This document shows positions 1-4,554 of a stretch of DNA of 5,434 nucleotides, piece by piece; the first letter of the stretch is position 1; each line of letters starts with the position of its first letter. Under the pieces are notes generated by a model. That model made no database searches. It saw nothing but the letters and a program-made list of their open reading frames with translations, and was not told where the DNA came from. The DNA is taken from the NCBI GenBank assembly GCA_028290165.1, contig JAQGKJ010000273.1:1-5434 (forward strand), given 5' to 3'. The position numbers and the translations under genes are program-made. This DNA comes from Bradyrhizobium sp. GTDB taxonomy: Bacteria > Pseudomonadota > Alphaproteobacteria > Rhizobiales > Xanthobacteraceae.

Positions 1-43
1 GGTCCAAGTCTCCTACTGTGACTCAAACACACAGGAGCGCACC

Positions 44-229
44 ATGCGTAAGTTTCACTCGATTGCCGCGCTCTGCGGCGACGGACTCCGGCCCGAGTTG
101 CAAGCGCTTTTCGACCGCCTCGCGATCAACCCACGATCCGAACTTTTCGTAAGAGACGACGGAATGGTCCAAGCCGGTCCAGACCCCGCTTCAGACACAA
201 AAATGGTGCCTCATAAAAAAATTGCCTGA
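44..229 (+). CDS. Small hypothetical protein or 3' end of an upstream gene
   Basis: This is a 61-residue open frame that I do not recognise. An AGGAG site at 32-36 lies 7 nt before the ATG at 44 (CGCACC and one more base between), which is a good ribosome binding site and the main support for a real start. However, the same frame is open from position 2, so the ORF could equally be the C-terminal end of a longer gene entering from the left. The first 30 residues read as a plausible amphipathic helix (alternating Leu, Ala and charged residues), while the last 20 are low-complexity and polar and end in a Lys-rich tail. No signal peptide, membrane segment or catalytic motif is visible. It ends just before a palindrome-rich stretch, so it could also be the truncated 5' remnant of a gene disrupted by a repeat insertion. 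Confidence 0.35.
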   Translation: MRKFHSIAALCGDGLRPELQALFDRLAINPRSELFVRDDGMVQAGPDPASDTKMVPHKKIA

Positions 230-287
230 GACGGAATTGACAAGCAGTTCGGCAGAAGTCCGCTTTCAAAAGCTGACCTGGCGGGAA

Positions 288-312
288 GGTCCGCTTCTGG
301 CGCAAAGCGGCC
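288..312. repeat. Imperfect inverted repeat, arm 1 of palindromic element
   Basis: CCGCTT at 291-296 pairs with AAGCGG at 305-310 across an 8-nt loop. The stem extends by GG (288-289) with CC (311-312) if T290 is bulged. The word GTCCGCTT also occurs at 259-266, so it is duplicated 30 bp apart. It is probably part of the same element as the two hairpins immediately to the right. Confidence 0.5.
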
Positions 313-313
313 G

Positions 314-330
314 TTGGCGACTGTCGCCAA
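314..330. repeat. Perfect 8-1-8 palindrome
   Basis: TTGGCGAC at 314-321 and GTCGCCAA at 323-330 are exact reverse complements around a single T. As RNA or single-stranded DNA this would form a tight GC-rich hairpin with an effective CTG loop. It sits between two other inverted repeats and more than 350 bp from the downstream promoter, so it is more likely a repeat-element hairpin than an operator of the operon. Confidence 0.65.
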
Positions 331-331
331 T

Positions 332-378
332 TCGCAGAATGAGCGGTTATGGAATGAACACATCTTTTCATTCTGCGA
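332..378. repeat. Perfect 11-bp inverted repeat with 25-nt loop
   Basis: TCGCAGAATGA at 332-342 is the exact reverse complement of TCATTCTGCGA at 368-378, separated by 25 nt. The loop contains a further GGAATGA word. An exact 11-bp arm this close is unlikely by chance. No flanking T-run follows, so it is not a standard intrinsic terminator. It may be the outer stem of a small dispersed palindromic element or a fragment of a miniature inverted-repeat element. Confidence 0.6.
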
Positions 379-547
379 CGTGTACTAAGACAGCCTAAGC
401 GGGGTTCCTTTGTGAGGCTTGTACTTCTTCCCGATTCCTGGCGAGCGTGGTTGCATGGGACATCGCAAGGTGGTTGCGTTTCATTGCAAGCAACGCGCCC
501 GAAGTCGGCGTCCGTTCAATTGGCGAGTTGGGTTGGGTAAATCCGTC

Positions 548-568
548 CTTGCATGAAATGAATGCAAG
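548..568. repeat. CTTGCAT-N7-ATGCAAG inverted repeat
   Basis: CTTGCAT at 548-554 and ATGCAAG at 562-568 are perfect reverse complements separated by 7 nt, a 21-bp footprint compatible with a dimeric regulator. Related TTGCA/TGCAA words occur at 451-456, 484-490 and 711-717, the last overlapping the proposed -35 box. It could be an upstream regulator site or simply another hairpin; nothing in the window identifies the protein. Confidence 0.4.
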
Positions 569-711
569 CACCCACTACTGTGACCGCGTTGCTCCAGCGG
601 CGCCCAGGCACGGTCGAACGTCATTCGCCGGAAAGATCCAGGGCTGGTTGCTGGTGAAACCTTACCTCCACCAATTTGTGAGGGATTGATCCGGGCTAAA
701 CGAGGAACGTC

Positions 712-740
712 TTGCAAAATAGTACCTAGATAGTTTATAT
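712..740 (+). promoter_or_regulatory. Candidate sigma70-type promoter for the operon
   Basis: TTGCAA at 712-717 (4 of 6 to TTGACA) is followed after 17 nt by TTATAT at 735-740; a TATATG reading at 736-741 with 18-nt spacing matches TATAAT at 4 of 6. The stretch is AT-rich in an otherwise GC-rich window and lies just upstream of the first operon gene. The expected start of transcription is about 746-749, giving a leader of roughly 60-75 nt. Confidence 0.45.
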
Positions 741-751
741 GTAAATTACAT
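739..751. promoter_or_regulatory. Candidate operator, perfect 6-1-6 palindrome
   Basis: ATGTAAATTACAT is an exact palindrome around A745 and does not extend further. It overlaps the end of the proposed -10 box and the expected transcription start, the classic position for a repressor such as a TetR- or GntR-family acyl-CoA-responsive regulator. Those families commonly control acyl-CoA catabolic operons; which one acts here is not visible because no regulator gene is in the window. Confidence 0.45.
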
Positions 752-771
752 GGGCGAAACAACGCCTGAGG

Positions 772-802
772 CGGGTAGATACCCGTCCCACCAACCTGGG
801 AC
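772..802 (+). promoter_or_regulatory. Two adjoining dyads in the 5' leader
   Basis: CGGGTA-GA-TACCCG at 772-785 is a 6-2-6 inverted repeat, and GTCCCA-CCAACC-TGGGAC at 785-802 is a 6-bp stem with a 6-nt loop; they share G785, so the full stems cannot both form. They are directly followed by the palindrome CCAATTGG (802-809) and the ribosome binding site. The first could be a second operator; the second could form an RNA hairpin next to the initiation region. Function is unproven. Confidence 0.35.
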
Positions 803-805
803 CAA

Positions 806-1966
806 TTGGGGGGAGACTTGTTACTGACCGACGAGCAGCGCGACTTGCAGGAGGCTGCCCGGCGATTCGCCAGGGAACAACTCCTGCCCATGTATCAGCA
901 ACGGGAACGCGAGGCCCGAATGGACACGGCGCTACTGCGAGAACTTGGGCAGCTCGGCTTTGTCGGCATGAATGTCTCGACTGAATTCGGCGGCATGGGA
1001 AGCGAAGCCGTCACCACGGGTCTGGTAATTGAAGAGCTGTCCTATGGCGACTTCAACGTCGGATCGTTCGCCGTTGTCCAGTCCCTTTGCGGCGCCTTAG
1101 TCGAGCGCAACGGGCAGGAGGCTGTTAAGCGAGACTGGCTGCCCCGGGTTTGCCGTGGCGAAGCGATCCTCGCGCTTGCGGTGACAGAGCCTCAGGCAGG
1201 CTCTGATGCCGGCGCGATGCGCCTTGCGGCGCGATCGGAGGCAGATTCCTACGTTCTGAACGGCGAGAAAACGTCAATCACCTTTTCGGACTGCGCCGAC
1301 GCCTTTGTCCTGTTCGCGCGTCTTGACGGCAATGCAGCAGCCTCAGGAGGTATCACCGCCTTCCTTGTACCCGCCGATACACGAGGAATCCAAAGAACCC
1401 GCTTTAAGGATGTCGGCGGCCATATGACTGGACGCGGTTCAGTCTTTTTCGACGATGTGAGAATCCCCACCGAATATCGGCTTGGAGATGAGGGCGCCGC
1501 CTTTTCCCAGGTGCTGGCCGGGTTCGACTACAGTCGTGCGCTCATAGCCCTTCAGTGCATCGGTGCCGCGCAGGCATCGGTTGACGAGGCTTGGGCCTAC
1601 ACCAAGGAGCGCACAGCCTTCGGCGGGCCGATTGCGCAGTTTCAGGGCGTGACATTTCCGCTTGTCGAAGGCGAGACGCTGCTCGCCGCCGGACGGCAAT
1701 TGTCGCTTCACGCGCTTGCCCTTCGCGATGCTGGCGCGCCGCACACGGTCGAGGCCGCCATGGTCAAGTGGTTCTGTCCACGAACGGCCTTTGACGTCAT
1801 CCACCAATGCCTGCTGACCTTTGGCCATTACGGTTGGTCGATGGATCTTCCGCATCAACAGCGGATGCGTGACGTAATGGGCCTGGAGATTGGTGACGGC
1901 ACCGCCGGCATCATGAAAATGATCGTGGCGCGTGCTCGGGCGGGGCGCACCGCAAACCCTTCGTAA
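806..1966 (+). CDS. Acyl-CoA dehydrogenase family flavoprotein
   Basis: This cytoplasmic FAD enzyme would introduce an alpha,beta double bond into an acyl-CoA and pass electrons to an electron-transfer flavoprotein. The 386 residues match the family length: N-terminal helical domain (about 8-118, opening with LTDEQ), central beta domain (about 120-215) with the flavin-contact motif AVTEPQAGSDAG near 125-136 and NGEKTSITFS near 152, and C-terminal helical domain with the flavin/dimer motif RTAFGGPIAQFQ. The C-terminal motif is GDGTAGIMKMIVAR, so Asp364 occupies the position of the usual catalytic Glu in the (Y)EGT motif; Glu361 is nearby. The glycine pair of the GGYG motif reads GHYG. Start is uncertain: TTG at 806, TTG at 818 or CTG at 824. 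It is the first gene of the operon, with AGGAGA for the next gene following its stop. Substrate is unknown; cyclic or branched acyl-CoA is possible. Confidence 0.93.
   Translation: MGGDLLLTDEQRDLQEAARRFAREQLLPMYQQREREARMDTALLRELGQLGFVGMNVSTEFGGMGSEAVTTGLVIEELSYGDFNVGSFAVVQSLCGALVERNGQEAVKRDWLPRVCRGEAILALAVTEPQAGSDAGAMRLAARSEADSYVLNGEKTSITFSDCADAFVLFARLDGNAAASGGITAFLVPADTRGIQRTRFKDVGGHMTGRGSVFFDDVRIPTEYRLGDEGAAFSQVLAGFDYSRALIALQCIGAAQASVDEAWAYTKERTAFGGPIAQFQGVTFPLVEGETLLAAGRQLSLHALALRDAGAPHTVEAAMVKWFCPRTAFDVIHQCLLTFGHYGWSMDLPHQQRMRDVMGLEIGDGTAGIMKMIVARARAGRTANPS
808..815 (+). promoter_or_regulatory. Ribosome binding site at ambiguous dehydrogenase start
   Basis: GGGGGGAG is the only strong purine tract near the dehydrogenase start. 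It lies inside the reading frame if the TTG at 806 is used, only 2 nt before the TTG at 818, and 8 nt before the CTG at 824. On spacing alone the CTG fits best, but CTG starts are rare. No ATG or GTG start is available, because an in-frame TAG stands at 776-778. Confidence 0.45.
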
Positions 1967-1980
1967 ACAGGAGACGTCTG

Positions 1981-2850
1981 GTGAGCTATCGTTCTGTCTT
2001 CACTGAAGGTCTGTTCGACGATCAGACTGTGGTTGTAACCGGCGGCGGGAGCGGCATTGGCCGCTGCACCGCGCACGAATTGGCAAGGCTCGGCGCGACG
2101 GTCGCGCTGGTCGGCCGCAATCAGGAGAAGCTCCAATCGGTGAAGCAGGAAATCATCGCTGACGGTGGACGTGCGCTGATCTTCGTCTGCGACATCCGGG
2201 AGGAAGCGTCGGTGATTGCAACAGTTGACGCGGTGCTCGAACAAACAGGACGCATCGACGGGCTGGTGAATAATGCCGGCGGTCAGTACCGCGCCGCTCT
2301 GGAGACCATTTCCACAAAAGGGTTTGAGGCTGTGGTTCGGACCAATCTCACCGGCGGCTTCATTTTCATGCGTGAGGTCTACAATCGATGGATGAAAAAA
2401 AATGGCGGCGCAATCGTTAACATGATCGCGGACATCTGGAATGGCTGGCCCAACTTTTCCCATTCAGGCGCGTCGCGTGGCGGCATGCTGACGCTCTCCG
2501 AAAGCGCAGCTAGCGAATGGGCGCCCTCCGGAGTCCGAGTGAATATGGTCGCGCCGGGGGCGATCGCGTCCAGCGGGCTGGACACCTATGACGCGAAGCA
2601 CCGCGAATATATCCAGAAGCAGGTTACCGGCGAAATCCCGCTTAATCGCTTTGGCACGGAAGCGGAAGTCTCTGCCGCCATCGTTTTTCTCCTGTCTCCA
2701 GGCGCCTCGTTCATCACCGGAACGTGCATTCGGATCGACGGCGGTGCGCCCAATTCGCGCCCGATCTGGGGACGGATCGAACACACGGATGCGAGCAAGC
2801 CCTTTAACGGATTTCACCGCGCCGCCACGCCTGAGATCCTTTCATCCTGA
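1981..2850 (+). CDS. PECR-like SDR oxidoreductase with non-canonical active site
   Basis: This 289-residue SDR starts at GTG with AGGAGA at 1969-1974, 6 nt upstream and 14 nt after the dehydrogenase stop. The Rossmann motif TGGGSGIG is at 20-27, and Arg46 after the second strand suggests NADP(H). VNNAGGQ (96-102) and the structural Asn122 in TNLTG are present. The canonical Ser-Tyr-Lys positions are Ile149, Ser162 and Arg166 (in HSGASRGG). This pattern, together with SPGASFITG near the C-terminus and a C-terminal extension past IDGGAP, resembles, from memory, peroxisomal trans-2-enoyl-CoA reductase (PECR) and its bacterial relatives, which reduce the double bond of 2-enoyl-CoAs with NADPH; 2,4-dienoyl-CoA reductases also deviate at the Tyr. 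So a CoA-thioester ene-reductase is a better guess than a hydroxyacyl-CoA dehydrogenase. Next to an acyl-CoA dehydrogenase and hydratase it probably acts on an unsaturated pathway intermediate. Confidence 0.9.
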   Translation: MSYRSVFTEGLFDDQTVVVTGGGSGIGRCTAHELARLGATVALVGRNQEKLQSVKQEIIADGGRALIFVCDIREEASVIATVDAVLEQTGRIDGLVNNAGGQYRAALETISTKGFEAVVRTNLTGGFIFMREVYNRWMKKNGGAIVNMIADIWNGWPNFSHSGASRGGMLTLSESAASEWAPSGVRVNMVAPGAIASSGLDTYDAKHREYIQKQVTGEIPLNRFGTEAEVSAAIVFLLSPGASFITGTCIRIDGGAPNSRPIWGRIEHTDASKPFNGFHRAATPEILSS

Positions 2851-2890
2851 ACCTGAGCGGTGGCGAGGCGTGTGCCAGCAGAGAGGAACG

Positions 2891-2895
2891 AGGAA
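2891..2895 (+). promoter_or_regulatory. Ribosome binding site fixing the hydratase start
   Basis: AGGAA, within a longer purine-rich GAGGAACGAGGAAGA stretch, lies 4-5 nt before the ATG at 2900. It decides the start: the frame is open back to 2588, but that part overlaps the preceding SDR gene and encodes an Arg/Ser-rich sequence unlike any hydratase N-terminus. Confidence 0.8.
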
Positions 2896-2899
2896 GACC

Positions 2900-3712
2900 A
2901 TGACGGAAAAAGTGCTCTACGAGAAAAAGGGCGAGGTCGCCTACATCACGCTGAACCGTCCGGAGGTGAAGAACGCGATTGACCTGGACGTCCATCATCG
3001 GTTGCGCGAGATCTGGACGGATTTTCGCGATGACGAAAAGCTCCGCGTTGCAGTCCTGACGGGCCAGGGCGACGCGTTCTGCGCCGGGGCGGATCTCCGC
3101 ACGCATGTGCCTGAATGGGCCGATGCGGGCCCGAGTCTTGCCCGCGACAAGCTGCCGGACGGTTTTGCTGGCGGACTCACACGCGGCCTGCACCGGATCT
3201 ATAAGCCGATCATCGCCGCCTGCAATGGTTGGGTCCTCGGCGGCGGGCTCGAACTGGCCATGGCCTGCGACATAAGGATCGCTTCCGAACGCGCCCAGTT
3301 CGGATCGTTCGAACTGCGGCGCGGCATGCACCCGGCCGATGGCGGCATCGTTCGGCTGGTCAATATCTGCGGCGTGGGCATTGCACTCGAAATGGAGCTG
3401 ACCGGCGAGCCGATCACCGCGCAGCGTGCGCTTGCCGCGAACATGGTGAGCAAGGTCGTACCCCATGACGAACTGATGGCGGCAGTAGACAACATGGTCG
3501 CTCGCATTCTCCGTAATGACCGGCGGGCGGTGGAGTCGGCCAAGGAGACGATCTTCGAAGTCATCGGCCGTACGCTCGATGAGCAGCTAAAGGTCGAGTG
3601 CCTGTTCGGCTACGCGCTTTGCGGCGGCAATCCCTCCGTGGAACAGCGATCGCAGCAGTTCCTCGAGAAAAAGGACGCGGGACGCGTGGGCGTGAACGCC
3701 ACGTCGCTATAG
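2900..3712 (+). CDS. Enoyl-CoA hydratase/isomerase (crotonase) family protein
   Basis: This 270-residue crotonase-fold protein probably hydrates a 2-enoyl-CoA to a 3-hydroxyacyl-CoA; the fold also supports isomerases and ring hydrolases. The N-terminus (YITLNRPEVKNAI, 15-27) is typical. The two oxyanion-hole segments are FCAGADL (60-66) and GWVLGGGLE (110-118). Glu118 and Glu138 align with the paired catalytic Glu144 and Glu164 of rat mitochondrial hydratase, so true hydratase chemistry is credible. The loop after Glu138 reads RRGMHPADGG instead of the usual GxxPGxGG, which may alter the pocket. The C-terminal AFLEKR-type helix is represented by QFLEKKD. It lies 49 nt after the first SDR and 19 nt before the second, co-directional, so it is probably cotranscribed. 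In the alicyclic-acid pathway a comparable gene (badK) hydrates cyclohexene-carboxyl-CoA, but I cannot assign the ring substrate from sequence. Confidence 0.92.
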   Translation: MTEKVLYEKKGEVAYITLNRPEVKNAIDLDVHHRLREIWTDFRDDEKLRVAVLTGQGDAFCAGADLRTHVPEWADAGPSLARDKLPDGFAGGLTRGLHRIYKPIIAACNGWVLGGGLELAMACDIRIASERAQFGSFELRRGMHPADGGIVRLVNICGVGIALEMELTGEPITAQRALAANMVSKVVPHDELMAAVDNMVARILRNDRRAVESAKETIFEVIGRTLDEQLKVECLFGYALCGGNPSVEQRSQQFLEKKDAGRVGVNATSL

Positions 3713-3731
3713 ACGTTACGAGGGGACGGAT

Positions 3732-4508
3732 ATGGAAGCCAAAGCATTTTCCGATTGCGGCGTCGTCGTTCTGGGCGGCACCGCCGGAGTCGGCTTTGAA
3801 ACCGCGGCGCGGTTTGCCGGGGAAGGCGCGCGCGTGGTTATCATCGGACGCCATCTAGAACGCGGCGCAACCGCATGTGAAAAGATCCGCGAACGCATAT
3901 CCGGCGCGCAAGCTCACTTCATCATGGCGGACGCGTCCCTGCCTGACGACGCGGTTCGGGCCGCGGAACAGGCGCACGACCTGTTGGGTTCAATTGATGT
4001 GCTGATGTGCACCACGGGCCCTGGCGAGCCGCCCCGGCTTCTTCACAATATCCAGGTCGAGAATATCAAGCCGCGGTTGGAAGAAATCATTCTTCCGCCT
4101 CTTCACATGATGCATGCGGTGTTGCCGGTAATGCGGGCGCAGAGGAGCGGCTCGATCATCACTGTCGCGTCGGATGCCGCTAACTTTGCAACCCCCGGCG
4201 AAGCGCTGATCGGCGCGGCGATGGCGGCAATCGTCATGTTCTCGCGAACTGCTGCGATCGAGGCCAAGCGCGACGGCATCAGGATTAACCTCCTGACACC
4301 GTCGCTCATCGCCGGTACGCCCGGGGCGAGCCTCATTGCTGCCGATCCATTTGCCGGCAAGATGTTTGAGAAGGCGGCGACGCTGGCGCATCTCGGCGTC
4401 CCCGATGCGACTGATCTGGCGGAGGCTGCTCTGTTCCTTGCCGGACCGCAGTCACGCCGCATCACGGGCCAGGCGATCAGCGTCAATGGGGGAATTTCCG
4501 TCGGCTAG
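3732..4508 (+). CDS. Divergent SDR-fold protein lacking catalytic Tyr and Lys
   Basis: This 258-residue protein has the SDR fold but appears stripped of its active site. The start is set by AGGGGA at 3721-3726, 5 nt before the ATG. A glycine-rich loop survives as LGGTAGVG (14-21), and Arg40 suggests NADP(H) binding is possible. The NNAG motif is replaced by CTTGPG (93-98). Counting from Ser147, the Tyr position (+13) is Ile160 and the Lys position (+17) is Met164, in LIGAAMAAI; the structural Asn aligns with Ile119. The end still shows the usual SDR finish (ITGQAISVNGG). The frame is intact with normal codon use, so it is not a decaying pseudogene. It may be a non-catalytic partner of another SDR, as described for BbsC of the BbsCD complex of anaerobic toluene degradation, or use different chemistry. 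Downstream partner is the ligase, 46 nt away. Confidence 0.85.
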   Translation: MEAKAFSDCGVVVLGGTAGVGFETAARFAGEGARVVIIGRHLERGATACEKIRERISGAQAHFIMADASLPDDAVRAAEQAHDLLGSIDVLMCTTGPGEPPRLLHNIQVENIKPRLEEIILPPLHMMHAVLPVMRAQRSGSIITVASDAANFATPGEALIGAAMAAIVMFSRTAAIEAKRDGIRINLLTPSLIAGTPGASLIAADPFAGKMFEKAATLAHLGVPDATDLAEAALFLAGPQSRRITGQAISVNGGISVG

Positions 4509-4554
4509 TTTTTGCCGGGTCGACTGTGTCCGATGAAAAGGGAAGGGAACTGAA

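Larger units (their letters stand above)
230..711. other. Gene-poor region rich in inverted repeats
   Basis: I see no convincing gene on either strand. The open frames here (447-689 on the plus strand, 126-371 and 481-891 on the minus strand) lack a Shine-Dalgarno site and recognisable motifs. The base composition is less GC-rich than the downstream operon. The left part (about 259-380) has several nested palindromes and resembles an intergenic dispersed repeat; the right part (450-711) has a separate inverted repeat and recurring TTGCA/TGCAA words. No hairpin followed by a T-run was found, so there is no clear intrinsic terminator for whatever lies upstream. Confidence 0.6.
750..827 (+). other. 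Possible 25-codon leader ORF
   Basis: An ATG at 750 opens a 25-codon frame ending with TGA at 825-827. If transcription starts near 747 it would be almost leaderless. Its stop overlaps the CTG at 824-826 in a CTGA arrangement, which resembles the ATGA overlaps seen in translationally coupled genes, and that CTG is one candidate start for the dehydrogenase. The peptide has no recognisable motif and the frame may be accidental. Confidence 0.15.

Noticed and set aside
332..378. Intrinsic terminator for an upstream gene
   Set aside because: The stem is good but the loop is 25 nt and no T-run follows, so it was kept only as an inverted repeat.
447..689. 80-codon open frame from a GTG on the plus strand
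   Set aside because: No ribosome binding site precedes it, the translation matches no family I recognise, and it overlaps the inverted-repeat region; it is treated as noncoding.
481..891. 136-codon open frame on the minus strand upstream of the operon
   Set aside because: It overlaps the promoter region and the dehydrogenase N-terminus, and its translation is Cys/Arg/Ser-rich without a motif.
1855..2463. 202-codon open frame on the minus strand
   Set aside because: It is antisense to the dehydrogenase end and first SDR and has an unstructured, motif-free translation.
2823..2865. CGCCAC/GTGGCG inverted repeat around the end of the first SDR
   Set aside because: The arms are only 6 bp with a 31-nt loop and no T-run, so neither a terminator nor a processing hairpin can be supported.
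2588..2899. N-terminal extension of the hydratase frame upstream of the ATG at 2900
   Set aside because: It overlaps the first SDR in another frame and encodes an Arg/Ser/Pro-rich stretch. The Shine-Dalgarno site and the typical crotonase N-terminus point to 2900.
2804..3466. 220-codon open frame on the minus strand
   Set aside because: It is antisense to the well-supported enoyl-CoA hydratase and has no recognisable domain or ribosome binding site.
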